Source: Aporrectodea caliginosa (lineage: Eukaryota > Annelida > Clitellata > Crassiclitellata > Lumbricidae). Taken from it: a DNA stretch of 64,000 bases. The notes beneath the pieces were generated by a model, which was not told the origin of the DNA, searched no databases, and saw only the letters and a program-made list of their open reading frames with translations. The translations under genes and the position numbers were made by a program. Below, piece by piece: positions 1 through 18,522 of this stretch (position 1 is its first letter; every line of letters starts with the position of its first letter). The DNA is taken from assembly GCA_020284085.1 (NCBI GenBank), contig JACEVL010000800.1, forward strand, positions 592,501 through 656,500, read 5' to 3'.

Positions 1-41
1 CGAGATAAGTATAGGCTACTATGTATATGTATGCATAGATA

Positions 42-92
<51 letters not shown>
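42..92. repeat. (AT)n microsatellite
   Basis: About 50 bases of uninterrupted AT dinucleotides. No gene is seen around it. Confidence 0.9.
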
Positions 93-371
93 TCGTGTAA
101 TAGAACAGACTGACAAACCGCAGCCAGTTACATAAACCCAAACCCAAATTTCCATGGCGAAGCAAAATGCTCCTTCATGGAACAAATAGGGAAAGCATGA
201 ATATTTTAAAATCTAACGGTGATCAAATATTGAAATAATTAGAAAATTATTAATAATGGTGCCCGTATACATTAAAATAATTTTAAAAATACTGAAAATT
301 TAATCCTCAAAATTAGTGTTGTTATTATTAAAATTAAATTGTTGTTAATTGTTAAATTTAATAACAACGAC

Positions 372-474
372 CTGGTGTGACGTCACACTTCTCAGACCCC
401 ACCCTCATGTCACACATCGTCACAAATTTCCGACCCCCGACCCCCCAGGTGCGTGACGTCATTTATGGACGGCC
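372..474. repeat. Dispersed-repeat-like block with CRE palindromes
   Basis: The block opens with GTGTGACGTCACAC and closes with GTGACGTCATTTATGG. C-rich runs and two further TGTCACA or GTCACA words lie between. This layout (two TGACGTCA palindromes around a CCCC-rich centre) looks like the internal part of a dispersed transposon rather than a host promoter, since no gene starts nearby. The family is not identified; a repeat-library search would decide. Confidence 0.4.
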
Positions 475-939
475 CCTTTAAATGGAAAGGCAGACAAATC
501 TAATGTATGGGGTACAGTTGCCTACACCTGTAAGGAATAGACGGTTTGAGCCGTTGGGCAGACTCAGTGTAATGACCCTGAACAAGTTGCTTAGGCTACA
601 AACGCATTCGTCTGTCATAAAGCAACGGAATAAACAGCAGTAAACAGCAATATAAGAAACAGCAGTGTAAGCCGCAGTATAACATAGTAACTGCGTATAA
701 GCTGTGAAATAAACGCCGAGTCCTACGATGTAATCGACCGTGTATTCGTCCATTGCAGACTCAAGGACCAAAACACACGAAACGAGCGCTTCCGCTACCT
801 CCAGAACGGGCTTCACTTTATTGGGGCCCAGTTTAGGTAGTCTACTTTCCAACCGCTACCAACTTGATCATAAGAATTAGCCTATAATCCCTATATGATC
901 TCTTGCCAACAAAACGACATTTAGAGACATATTCCCTTT

Positions 940-1360
940 CCAGCAATCCTCAGTAAGTTTAACTCCTAGTCAAGCATTGACCGTAAAACTAGTCCCAGCC
1001 TAAACATAGTCTCAAACCAACTCACAACCTTAATTCTGGCTCAACCCTATAGCCATAACCATTATATTTGACCATAGCCTTAACCCATACCTCAACCCCT
1101 CACACGAAACATTAACTCTAACCATAACCACAATAAAAAATTCTAGCCGAACCAAAACTTTAACCGTGACCGTAACACGGCACCTAGATCGATTAAACGA
1201 TTATCCCAACTCTAAGAGTAGCTCTAACAGTATCCTGTGTCCAACCCAAGTCTAGCCTAATGGTAACTGCAATCCTTATGCTAGTCAACCGTTCATCTAA
1301 TCATTCTAATGTCACCCTTAATCTGAAACTATTCCTTGCATCACCCTAAGCCATTGTCTA
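940..1360. repeat. Degenerate CCTAA/CCATAA-type low-complexity tract
   Basis: Words such as ctaacc, cataacc, aaccct and ctagcc recur at short and irregular spacing for about 400 bases, on one strand only. It resembles a strongly decayed telomere-like (CCCTAA) interstitial block, but no perfect array remains. A shorter similar stretch lies at about 5010-5110. Confidence 0.4.
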
Positions 1361-1420
1361 CACTCTAAAGCCGGGTGTTCACAACTAGAACACATTTTTA
1401 AACGCCTAATTGTAACACTA

Positions 1421-1740
1421 ATAGAACGCGTCCGGGCGTTTCTAATGTTAACGCTGGCGTTAAGTTTTTGAACACTAGTGTGAACACCTATATGACGTCA
1501 CCAATAGAACGCGTCCGGCGTTTCTAATGTTAACGCTGGCATTAAATTTCTGAACACTAGTGTTATGATTTTTAAACGCTTCATGGGTGTTCTACTCGTT
1601 AACGCATGACGTGTTCAAATGCTTTAACGCGTAAATGTAACACTAATAGAACGCGTCCGGGCGTTCAAACCCTGCTCTAAACGCTAGTGCTCATGAACGG
1701 AACACAACAATGTGCTCTTCATTAACACTAGTGTTCCCAA
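1421..1740. repeat. Left palindrome array
   Basis: It holds three near-identical GAACGCGTCCGGGCGTT words (near 1424, 1507 and 1649). It also holds TTAACGCTGGCGTTAA (1448-1463) with a near-copy at about 1531, and GAACACTAGTG words near 1470, 1553 and 1723. The first 83 bases (1421-1503) are repeated directly at 1504. A TGACGTCA site lies at about 1493-1500. Confidence 0.8.
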
Positions 1741-2635
1741 CCTATGAACACTTGCCATAACCACAAATTTTCAGAGTTGAGAGAAAACACGTATATATAT
1801 AATTATATACATAATATACAATACAATATAACGAAAGCAATTGCATGTATAGGCCTATAATACATTCAAAAATTAAGACAAAATATTAGCACAGCTATTA
1901 TATGAAAGTCAGAATTGAGATATAAACTAATCATACTTCAATGCAATTGCACACTAAGGGTTCGACCATAAAGGACGCCCCAAAAGTACCTCCTTTGGAC
2001 CTTCCATCACCCTTTGTCCGCTTTTGGCCTTACTCTCCCACTTTGCAGACGTTTGCACTCCAAAGCCAGGTAACAGTTATAATGCACTAACATGCCGAAG
2101 ACACCCTTACAAAACTCCTTGTTCTATATCTTAATTTATAAGCATATGCATAATTGAATTGTCTGAATATATACTTGCTATTTGAAACTTGAAAGTAAAG
2201 CAATTTTCCATACGTTAATTACAGCACTCAAAGCTGTAAAAGTAAATCAATGTCTCCCATCTTATAACTGAAGTTGGTGCTTAAGCAGGTTGAACTAAAA
2301 GCCTTGCACATGTACATGTAGACCCATCTGGACGTCTGCTTAAGCCATAAGACTTCCTCCCTTCTCCGCATTTGCATGACCCTCCCTTCCTCCCTCTCTC
2401 CGGATATCATATATATGTGAATGACCCACAACCAAGTCTCATGGATATTTAAATTTAAATCCAAATGCTAATTAAAAATATAAAAGCACACATGCAATTC
2501 CAACAGAATATAGAACTACAAATATCCTAAATTAACTAGAAATTATTTACAATGCCATTGACATTGATGATAATTGTTAACATTCAAATTTCACATTCAA
2601 CTTTAGCAACTGAAAATCCTGCAAATAATGGTTCT

Positions 2636-3027
2636 TTAAGATTTTATTAGTGTCACAGGATAAGACGTGGTTAATCGTCGGGTAATGACTCCGGCAAACT
2701 TTCCATAACAGCACAGTTTCGTAATAAAAGATTTCAACTGCTTGCTGGTGTCCTTCATATAATTGTCAGTTTGGAGAACACCCAAAAGATTAGCATAAAA
2801 CCTAGAGTATTCGAGGTCGAAAACATAGTTTGAGACAAGCAGCAGCAGGGTGGCACTCAGAATATTGGTCTTTGGCACTTTAGTCACAGCTGTGTCACCC
2901 ACAATGAAAATGCGGGTATGTCGTCGCTCACTGTCAGAACAACGATATGCAGGGCTCACTCTCCGCTGTCTCCAAAGACTGTGCCACAGCATTGTCTGCA
3001 ATGATCTGAAACAAAGTGCACAACATT
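2636..3027 (-). pseudogene. Broken ORF or exon, C-terminal module of an unnamed protein family
   Basis: A polypyrimidine-AG acceptor (tttgtttcag) precedes an open stretch on the minus strand. The first roughly 23 codons read sensibly in one frame (IIADNAVAQSLETAE...), and the rest (FIVGDTAVTKVPKTNILSAT... to the stop at 2636) in another, so a frameshift lies near 2955. The second part has a hydrophobic LLLLVSNYVFDLEY core followed by a charged tail. From memory this resembles the C-terminus of large uncharacterised multigene-family proteins of invertebrates and fish, but I cannot confirm it. An AATAAA (minus strand) overlaps the stop region. It lies inside the candidate transposon and may be captured or part of it. 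Confidence 0.35.
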
Positions 3028-4313
3028 CAAAATGACTAGTACTACAGTATGTTTAAAAATGTAATAGATGACGTTTTATTGAACATTATGCACATTGAAA
3101 GGCAGGCATGGAGACACAAAGAGAAGCAATTGTACAAGTCATCATTGTCCTATTGTTTAGGTACACTGGATAGGTTGCAAATATCAAATATGGAAATATA
3201 TTTGAGCAGTTGAAAATGTATCAATTTTAGTTTATAAAATGGCTTGAACATTCAACTGTTATAGGCCTAATATCCTTAAAAAGAACTTACATTCAAGAGT
3301 AATTTGCAAACCATGATTATTAATTATTTCTTTTCACCATGGCACATTGAATTGCTCCTTGCATTTTGTGTAAATTTATAGCAATGAGAAATTGTGATAA
3401 AAATTAGACCACAGAAAACTTTCTGAATCAACGGCCACTGACCTTCAACACAACTATTACAGAGGAAGCTGGAAAATGCTGGCCTCTTTCCTTCTCACTT
3501 CCCTGGCTGAAATGTGTCTCGTGCTCTACAAGCGAACTGCACGAGTAACATTCGGCCAGCACCCTATACAAAAAGAGACCAGACATAACTATAATCGAAA
3601 TCGTAATAATCTCCAAACTTCTAATGCGCCACTCGAAAGCCTGTTTTGAAATTGAAGTGTTTTAAAGATACTTTTGGGATCCAATCTATTATCTATTCTA
3701 GCAGTTACACTGTTTACTTAATAATCAACTCTAACATCAACTTTACATTTTTAAAGCTGTAAAGAATTAAAAAAATCACATTTAATTATAATCTTTATAA
3801 ATTCCCAAATGGAATCAGAAGTTGCGATATTACAAGGACTATGGCGTCTTAAAGTAGGCCTACATTGCAATTTGCTACTGAATATTATAACGTTACGTTT
3901 GCACATTTCGTGCAGAGACATACTCACGCTTGTGTAGTTTTACAAATATTTTAAGCGCATAATGAACCTGTCCATAAGATTTCTTTTTTCCGTAATATCG
4001 TTTAAAATTAGTCTTCAGCATAGAAGTACTTCAAATTCAAAACATAACCGACAACCACGAAAGTGGGTCGCGTACGTATACACGTCATTAATATTCATGA
4101 CCTTATGGTTGGGCCTCGATGGGCGCATGGTTTAGCTTGCTTTGCAAAATGAAAGAATATATCATAAGCAAAACGAAACACTAGATTGTATTATAATATC
4201 TCAATTTCATAAAAAAATTCTACTGCGATGCCCGACTGAATACATAACACAACCGCAGCGAACTATTTCGCGGACGAAGACGTGATTAATATTCATCATG
4301 TCGTGGTCAAAGA

Positions 4314-4840
4314 TTGAACGCATGCGTTCAAATATTGAACGCATGCGTTCAAATATTGCAGCCCAACAGGTCCTTAACTGAACGCCGGTGTTCAAAAATG
4401 CGGCTCCAACGTAGCCTACACTTGTATTCAACTTATTTCACGTACAAATGCTATAGGAATTAAAAGGTAATTCATGCCATTTATAATTGTTTTTGATCTA
4501 TACGATTCAGTGTTACATGTCGATTTTGATTGTTAGCCTATATCGCGCTAGTAGCCTAGGCCAATCGTTGTTTGGCAGTCTTCTGACTTGATTTCGATAA
4601 AAAAAATTTAATCATTTAGGCTACATAATGAATTCTGCATTTCTAAGCAGGCCTATCATGGAGAAATTTTCCCTTAGACCTATTATAGAGTTTCAGCGTC
4701 TTTGACGTAAGCTACATGTCTGTTTGCCGTAACTTGAACGCACGACGCGTCGTATTGAACACGCGTGTTAATATTTCTGAACGCCCGTGTTCATTTATAG
4801 AACGCGTCAGATGTGCTGCCGGACGCGTCCGGCGTTCTGA
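4314..4840. repeat. Right palindrome array
   Basis: Two perfect 18-bp palindromes TTGAACGCATGCGTTCAA (4314-4331 and 4335-4352) stand 21 bp apart. They are followed by TGAACGCCGGTGTTCAA (about 4379), GAACACGCGTGTTA (about 4757), GAACGCCCGTGTTC (about 4779) and GGACGCGTCCGGCGTTC (about 4822). The words belong to the same family as in the left array. The second copy lies at about 11769-12294. Confidence 0.85.
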
Positions 4841-4852
4841 GGATTTACAGTG

Positions 4853-6552
4853 TAGCTACTGTAGGATCACCCTCAGTCTAGCTACTGTAGGATCACCCTC
4901 ACACATTGTCTAGCTCGATCCATAACAATTACAATGTATGACAACAGCCCTAACAAAATACAATAGCTAACACTAAATTAGTTAAAACTAAATTAGTTAT
5001 TCCTTAGGACGGTTAACCCTTCCCTAACTATATGGTCCCAGACTTTTATAATCAGGCCTCTTCCCAACCTTTAACCTAACCCAAGCCCAATTAAGTTGAA
5101 TGTTCGCGAATGTTTCGGTTTGTGTCAACATAGAATGCATTTCAAGAATGAAATTTTAAATGATTCGCATTATTGGTTCGTATGTTAGACCTACCTTTAG
5201 TTTGAGCAACGAATCTTAAAACTCAGTGAACAATATTGATTTTGCAGCCATATCAGATAAGTATTTGTGTTTTTTGCATAGGAATATCATCTACCTTATT
5301 AATTAGAAAATAAAAACTCCTTTTTGTCGTATAGATCTTTCCATCCATCCATAGGCTATGAGCTATAAAATAAGAAGAATTGACCTAGCCTGATGTTTTG
5401 AGTTTTTGCTCTTAATTAATTGTGCTGCATTGAGAAGTAGAAATAGGTATGCGTGTGCTTGGAGTGATACTTTTAGGCCTATGACGTACACCTTTTAGGT
5501 AGGCTAAACTAAGGGCTGAGCTACGTGTAGGTTTTGGAGTTCGCAAACGTCCCCAGAATCTGATCTTGATTTGATGCATAGCTGAGATTATGCATGTACG
5601 ATAGTAGTAGGCCTACTGTTGTATCATTTGACAGCGTCCATGGCAGGTGACTGTTGCCATGTAGGCCTATGTTGTTTCAGCGCACGTGACCAGTCCATCA
5701 TAGCGTAGGCTACATAAAAAAATTGATAAGCATAATAATTATAATATGTATAATAGCATGCAATCGACGAATATATTTGCTGAAAGTTTTGAAAGTTATA
5801 CAAATATCGAATGCTGAAGCGTGAGCGAATGCGATGCATGTGAAAGAATAAGTTTCGCACTTGGATTTCATCGCATATTCAGACGAGGAGCACGCATAAA
5901 CCAGGAAGCGATCGGCAAGTCCTGCGATATAGGCTACTGACCCTATGTCCAGAATTGTTTTAATTAGTTCATTGTCTGTCTTTAATCCCTCAATGACATG
6001 TAGTGGTAAGGTTGTTACAACGTAAAAAGGACCTATTTGAACTGTGATTTTACAGATGCACTCATTTGTGGCTGCAATTATTAAGGCCCGCTTCTGGGAC
6101 CAAAGTTGTGGGAAACCCCGGCTATCTTCTGCTCCTGAGGCCAAAGATGTAGCAAACCCCGGAGCGGCTCTCTCGAGGTTCGACAGGGATCTGCTCGGGT
6201 GGATTCATCTCTTTCTTCGTCGTCGTCTGCTACCACAGGATGCCGCATCTGAATCCTCCCTTCTATGTCCACGATGCCGACCTTTCTGTTCGGGCAAAGG
6301 TTTTTCTTCTTATTGCCACCACCGTCGATGTGCAGTCACTGGATGAACGAATGCCTCGATGAGAAGACGACACAAGACGGTTTCAACCGTTAAAAAACTC
6401 TTATTATTAAACGTCGAAAACATACATTAATGTCGAGCAACTGAATCTATCTCTAAAACTGACCCTGATCTGATTCTCATCTGATTCTCATCTGAATCTG
6501 ATCTCCACTGAAGGCAAGCAAGCCCCTTAGCCTATGTAACCTCTCAGAGTCA
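4853..6552. other. Non-coding stretch upstream of tyrosinase
   Basis: It opens with a 26-bp direct repeat (tctagctactgtaggatcac..., 4853-4905). The rest is AT-rich with many TAGGCCTA words. Between 5710 and 6346 there are medium-length open frames on both strands, but they overlap one another, lack splice context and resemble no family I know. A more GC-rich patch at 6080-6310 may be an old transposon or gene fragment. The same holds for the copy at 12306-14007. Confidence 0.5.
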
Positions 6553-6950
6553 CCAGGGGACAAACTAGACAAATAAGAAAGGGGACATATTAGACATATA
6601 GCGAAGGGGGACATACTAGACATATAGCGAAGGGGACATACTAGACATATAGCGAAGGGGACATACTCATAGGCGTAGCTACATTGAGCCACGAGGAGGC
6701 AGTTGCCTCCTCTTGCTTTTTTTTACACTGGAACTTCCAATGACTAATGACCCCCAATGACCAGGATTTTGCCAATGGTCTGTGAAGTTGCCCTCCTCTT
6801 GAATTTAAGTCTTGCTACGCGCCTGGACATACTATTCAATAGTATACATATAGCAGAGGGAGACATACTAGACATATAGCAGAGGGGACATACTAGACAT
6901 AATAGCAGATGGGACATACTAGGCAAATAGCAGAATGGGGACATCAGCAC
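6553..6950. repeat. Minisatellite, 25-27 bp unit
   Basis: The unit is roughly GGGGACATACTAGACATATAGCGAA. Five copies lie left and four or five right of an inserted element (6668-6825). Units right of the insertion carry agcagag instead of agcgaag. The second copy of the duplication has the same array at 14008-14405. Confidence 0.85.
6668..6825. mobile_element. hAT-like MITE nested in minisatellite
   Basis: A 158-bp insert interrupts the minisatellite. Its ends are inverted (CATAGGCGTAGC against CAGGCGCGTAGC). It is flanked by a perfect 8-bp target-site duplication, gacatact, at 6660-6667 and 6826-6833. Eight-base duplications fit the hAT superfamily. No coding capacity. The copy in the duplicate is at 14123-14280. 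Confidence 0.7.
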
Positions 6951-7792
6951 TCAACGACCCCGGCTCACACTCAATGACCCCGGCTGGTCCGCTACAATTC
7001 GTAGGCTACATAGGTCCTACATAATTTTACATACATACAACACCTACATACATACATACAATGCAGTACAACACTCACCTATATAGTGACCAATCGATGG
7101 TTGATTGACAACAAAGGTAAATCTTTCGCAGTTGTTTAATTAAATTGGAAAGGTGTTGCCCAAGTACAGCTGTAGACTTAATCGATACTTTCTACGTAGT
7201 GACATCAGACGATCCAATGCAGTAAGGGTCATCTGACGAGGAGTATGCACAGAACCACTTCAAGGTGGCCCACTTTAGAACTTAGGTTCCTGTTTAAAAG
7301 TCAAGATTATCGAGGATTTCAAGAAGCTCTCACCAGCTGAAGCTTTAGGTTCGTCCGTTAATTGTTGTTTCGAGGACACTAGTCGTAGATCAATTTTGAA
7401 AAAATGTCTGTTGTGTTTTTCAATCAGCCTACTGGCAAGTTTGCTTCATATGTAGTCTAATCTTCTTTGAAAAAAGTAATACTCATTAAGACCAGAATCA
7501 ATTAATCGTTTAGGCCTATTGTTTAATTCTATAAAATATTTTAAATAGCGGTAAACGTTGTTAAATCAATAGGCCTATTTACACGATTTTTTGCGAAACA
7601 AACAGCACGACCTCTGGTATTCTTTGCCTAACAGTAATTTTCAATCCATAAACTTGCTGTGTTAGTTTTAGCGTTATAACATCGACTCTTCCGTGTGAAG
7701 AATCCCTTAGAATTCCTCTGTAAAGAATCCCTTAGAATCTGCCGTCTGTTTTTATTTAGTAGCGCCATCTCTTACGACCATCATTAAGCGAG
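6951..7792 (+). promoter_or_regulatory. 5' flank of tyrosinase, first copy
   Basis: No gene. Just upstream of the start codon there is a direct repeat of aagaatcccttagaat (near 7698 and 7723) and a GCGCCATCT word near 7763, similar to YY1-type promoter motifs. I see no clear TATA box. The function is inferred only from position. Confidence 0.3.
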
Positions 7793-10804
<3,012 letters not shown>

Positions 10805-10860
10805 NAAATTTTAAAAAAAGAAATTTTTTTTTTTGGTTGTTTTTAAAAATTAAAAAAAAA
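10805..10860. other. Assembly junction with ambiguous base
   Basis: One N is followed by about 55 bases made almost only of A and T homopolymer runs. It sits exactly where the first 7.4-kb copy ends in mid-codon and the second copy begins. Nothing similar lies at the matching place of the other copy. It looks like low-quality gap-fill. Confidence 0.85.
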
Positions 10861-13800
10861 ACCACAGAAAACTTTCTGAATCAACGGCCACTGACCTTCA
10901 ACACAACTATTACAGAGGAAGCTGGAAAATGCTGGCCTCTTTCCTTCTCACTTCCCTGGCTGAAATGTGTCTCGTGCTCTACAAGCGAACTGCACGAGTA
11001 ACATTCGGCCAGCACCCTATACAAAAAGAGACCAGACATAACTATAATCGAAATCGTAATAATCTCCAAACTTCTAATGCGCCACTCGAAAGCCTGTTTT
11101 GAAATTGAAGTGTTTTAAAGATACTTTTGGGATCCAATCTATTATCTATTCTAGCAGTTACACTGTTTACTTAATAATCAACTCTAACATCAACTTTACA
11201 TTTTTAAAGCTGTAAAGAATTAAAAAAATCACATTTAATTATAATCTTTATAAATTCCCAAATGGAATCAGAAGTTGCGATATTACAAGGACTATGGCGT
11301 CTTAAAGTAGGCCTACATTGCAATTTGCTACTGAATATTATAACGTTACGTTTGCACATTTCGTGCAGAGACATACTCACGCTTGTGTAGTTTTACAAAT
11401 ATTTTAAGCGCATAATGAACCTGTCCATAAGATTTCTTTTTTCCGTAATATCGTTTAAAATTAGTCTTCAGCATAGAAGTACTTCAAATTCAAAACATAA
11501 CCGACAACCACGAAAGTGGGTCGCGTACGTATACACGTCATTAATATTCATGACCTTATGGTTGGGCCTCGATGGGCGCATGGTTTAGCTTGCTTTGCAA
11601 AATGAAAGAATATATCATAAGCAAAACGAAACACTAGATTGTATTATAATATCTCAATTTCATAAAAAATTCTACTGCGATGCCCGACTGAATACATAAC
11701 ACAACCGCAGCGAACTATTTCGCGGACGAAGACGTGATTAATATTCATCATGTCGTGGTCAAAAAGATTGAACGCATGCGTTCAAATATTGAACGCATGC
11801 GTTCAAATATTGCAGCCCAACAGGTCCTTAACTGAACGCCGGTGTTCAAAAATGCGGCTCCAACGTAGCCTACACTTGTATTCAACTTATTTCACGTACA
11901 AATGCTATAGGAATTAAAAGGTTATTCATGCCATTTATAATTGTTTTTGATCTATACGATTCAGTGTTACATGTCGATTTTGATTGTTAGCCTATATCGC
12001 GCTAGTAGCCTATAGGCCAATCGTTGTTTGGCAGTCTTCTGACTTGATTTCGATAAAAAAATTTAATCATTTAGGCTACATAATGAATTCTGCATTTCTA
12101 AGCAGGCCTATCATGGAGAAATTTTCCCTTAGACCTATTATAGAGTTTCAGCGTCTTTGACGTAAGCTACAAGTCTGTTTGCCGTAACTTGAACGCACGA
12201 CGCGTCGTATTGAACACGCGTGTTAATATTTCTGAACGCCCGTGTTCATTTATAGAACGCGTCAGATGTGCTGCCGGACGCGTCCGGCGTTCTGAGGATT
12301 TACAGTGTAGCTACTGTAGGATCACCCTCAGTCTAGCTACTGTAGGATCACCCTCACACATTGTCTAGCTCGATCCATAACAATTACAATGTATGACAAC
12401 AGCCCTAACAAAATACAATAGCTAACACTAAATTAGTTAAAACTAAATTAGTTATTCCTTAGGACGGTTAACCCTTCCCTAACTATATGGTCCCAGACTT
12501 TTATAATCAGGCCTCTTCCCAACCTTTAACCTAACCCAAGCCCAATTAAGTTGAATGTTCGCGAATGTTTCGGTTTGTGTCAACATAGAATGCATTTCAA
12601 GAATGAAATTTTAAATGATTCGCATTATTGGTTCGTATGTTAGACCTACCTTTAGTTTGAGCAACGAATCTTAAAACTCAGTGAACAATATTGATTTTGC
12701 AGCCATATCAGATAAGTATTTGTGTTTTTTGCATAGGAATATCATCTACCTTATTAATTAGAAAATAAAAACTCCTTTTTGTCGTATAGATCTTTCCATC
12801 CATCCATAGGCTATGAGCTATAAAATAAGAAGAATTGACCTAGCCTGATGTTTTGAGTTTTTGCTCTTAATTAATTGTGCTGCATTGAGAAGTAGAAATA
12901 GGTATGCGTGTGCTTGGAGTGATACTTTTAGGCCTATGACGTACACCTTTTAGGTAGGCTAAACTAAGGGCTGAGCTACGTGTAGGTTTTGGAGTTCGCA
13001 AACGTCCCCAGAATCTGATCTTGATTTGATGCATAGCTGAGATTATGCATGTACGATAGTAGTAGGCCTACTGTTGTATCATTTGACAGCGTCCATGGCA
13101 GGTGACTGTTGCCATGTAGGCCTATGTTGTTTCAGCGCACGTGACCAGTCCATCATAGCGTAGGCTACATAAAAAAATTGATAAGCATAATAATTATAAT
13201 ATGTATAATAGCATGCAATCGACGAATATATTTGCTGAAAGTTTTGAAAGTTATACAAATATCGAATGCTGAAGCGTGAGCGAATGCGATGCATGTGAAA
13301 GAATAAGTTTCGCACTTGGATTTCATCGCATATTCAGACGAGGAGCACGCATAAACCAGGAAGCGATCGGCAAGTCCTGCGATATAGGCTACTGACCCTA
13401 TGTCCAGAATTGTTTTAATTAGTTCATTGTCTGTCTTTAATCCCTCAATGACATGTAGTGGTAAGGTTGTTACAACGTAAAAAGGACCTATTTGAACTGT
13501 GATTTTACAGATGCACTCATTTGTGGCTGCAATTATTAAGGCCCGCTTCTGGGACCAAAGTTGTGGGAAACCCCGGCTATCTTCTGCTCCTGAGGCCAAA
13601 GATGTAGCAAACCCCGGAGCGGCTCTCTCGAGGTTCGACAGGGATCTGCTCGGGTGGATTCATCTCTTTCTTCGTCGTCGTCTGCTACCACAGGATGCCG
13701 CATCTGAATCCTCCCTTCTATGTCCACGATGCCGACCTTTCTGTTCGGGCAAAGGTTTTTCTTCTTATTGCCACCACCGTCGATGTGCAGTCACTGGATG

Positions 13801-14122
13801 AACGAATGCCTCGATGAGAAGACGACACAAGACGGTTTCAACCGTTAAAAAACTCTTATTATTAAACGTCGAAAACATACATTAATGTCGAGCAACTGAA
13901 TCTATCTCTAAAACTGACCCTGATCTGATTCTCATCTGATTCTCATCTGAATCTGATCTCCACTGAAGGCAAGCAAGCCCCTTAGCCTATGTAACCTCTC
14001 AGAGTCACCAGGGGACAAACTAGACAAATAAGAAAGGGGACATATTAGACATATAGCGAAGGGGGACATACTAGACATATAGCGAAGGGGACATACTAGA
14101 CATATAGCGAAGGGGACATACT

Positions 14123-14280
14123 CATAGGCGTAGCTACATTGAGCCACGAGGAGGCAGTTGCCTCCTCTTGCTTTTTTTTACACTGGAACTTCCAATGACT
14201 AATGACCCCCAATGACCAGGATTTTGCCAATGGTCTGTGAAGTTGCCCTCCTCTTGAATTTAAGTCTTGCTACGCGCCTG
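14123..14280. mobile_element. hAT-like MITE, second copy
   Basis: Same element, target-site duplication and minisatellite context as 6668-6825, at an offset of 7455. Confidence 0.7.
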
Positions 14281-15247
14281 GACATACTATTCAATAGTAT
14301 ACATATAGCAGAGGGAGACATACTAGACATATAGCAGAGGGGACATACTAGACATAATAGCAGATGGGACATACTAGGCAAATAGCAGAATGGGGACATC
14401 AGCACTCAACGACCCCGGCTCACACTCAATGACCCCGGCTGGTCCGCTACAATTCGTAGGCTACATAGGTCCTACATAATTTTACATACATACAACACCT
14501 ACATACATACATACAATGCAGTACAACACTCACCTATATAGTGACCAATCGATGGTTGATTGACAACAAAGGTAAATCTTTCGCAGTTGTTTAATTAAAT
14601 TGGAAAGGTGTTGCCCAAGTACAGCTGTAGACTTAATCGATACTTTCTACGTAGTGACATCAGACGATCCAATGCAGTAAGGGTCATCTGACGAGGAGTA
14701 TGCACAGAACCACTTCAAGGTGGCCCACTTTAGAACTTAGGTTCCTGTTTAAAAGTCAAGATTATCGAGGATTTCAAGAAGCTCTCACCAGCTGAAGCTT
14801 TAGGTTCGTCCGTTAATTGTTGTTTCGAGGACACTAGTCGTAGATCAATTTTGAAAAAATGTCTGTTGTGTTTTTCAATCAGCCTACTGGCAAGTTTGCT
14901 TCATATGTAGTCTAATCTTCTTTGAAAAAAGTAATACTCATTAAGACCAGAATCAATTAATCGTTTAGGCCTATTGTTTAATTCTATAAAATATTTTAAA
15001 TAGCGGTAAACGTTGTTAAATCAATAGGCCTATTTACACGATTTTTTGCGAAACAAACAGCACGACCTCTGGTATTCTTTGCCTAACAGTAATTTTCAAT
15101 CCATAAACTTGCTGTGTTAGTTTTAGCGTTATAACATCGACTCTTCCGTGTGAAGAATCCCTTAGAATTCCTCTGTAAAGAATCCCTTAGAATCTGCCGT
15201 CTGTTTTTATTTAGTAGCGCCATCTCTTACGACCATCATTAAGCGAG

Positions 15248-18522
<3,275 letters not shown>

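Larger units (their letters stand above)
1361..4852. mobile_element. Candidate CACTA/Chapaev-like DNA transposon with subterminal palindrome arrays
   Basis: The left edge reads CACTCTAAAGCC (1361-1372). The right edge, read on the minus strand, is CACTGTAAATCC (4852-4841), 10 of 12 identical. Both subterminal regions (1378-1760 and 4314-4840) are packed with palindromes of the form GAACRC-NN-GYGTTC. Dense short subterminal repeats and CACT ends are typical of the EnSpm/CACTA group. The flanks show at most a TA duplication, not a clean 3- or 4-bp one. The interior has a broken minus-strand ORF (2636-3027) and no transposase that I recognise, so this may be non-autonomous or wrongly bounded. 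The right half is repeated at 10861-12305 because it lies inside the 7.4-kb duplication. Confidence 0.4.

Noticed and set aside
478..852. 124-codon minus-strand ORF
   Set aside because: Composition and lack of splice or promoter context suggest chance. No motif recognised.
3428..3616. 62-codon minus-strand ORF (MEIITISIIV...), also at 10881-11069
   Set aside because: It could be an exon (tttttgtatag acceptor, gtcagt donor), but no family is recognised and it is not linked in phase to a second exon. Its apparent conservation is only the assembly duplication.
5710..6346. Overlapping 100-144 codon ORFs on both strands
   Set aside because: No recognisable family, mutually overlapping, biased to a small GC-rich patch. 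They are duplicated at 13165-13801 only because of the 7.4-kb duplication.
6553..6950. CRISPR-like array
   Set aside because: The direct repeats are contiguous minisatellite units without unique spacers, in a eukaryotic genome.
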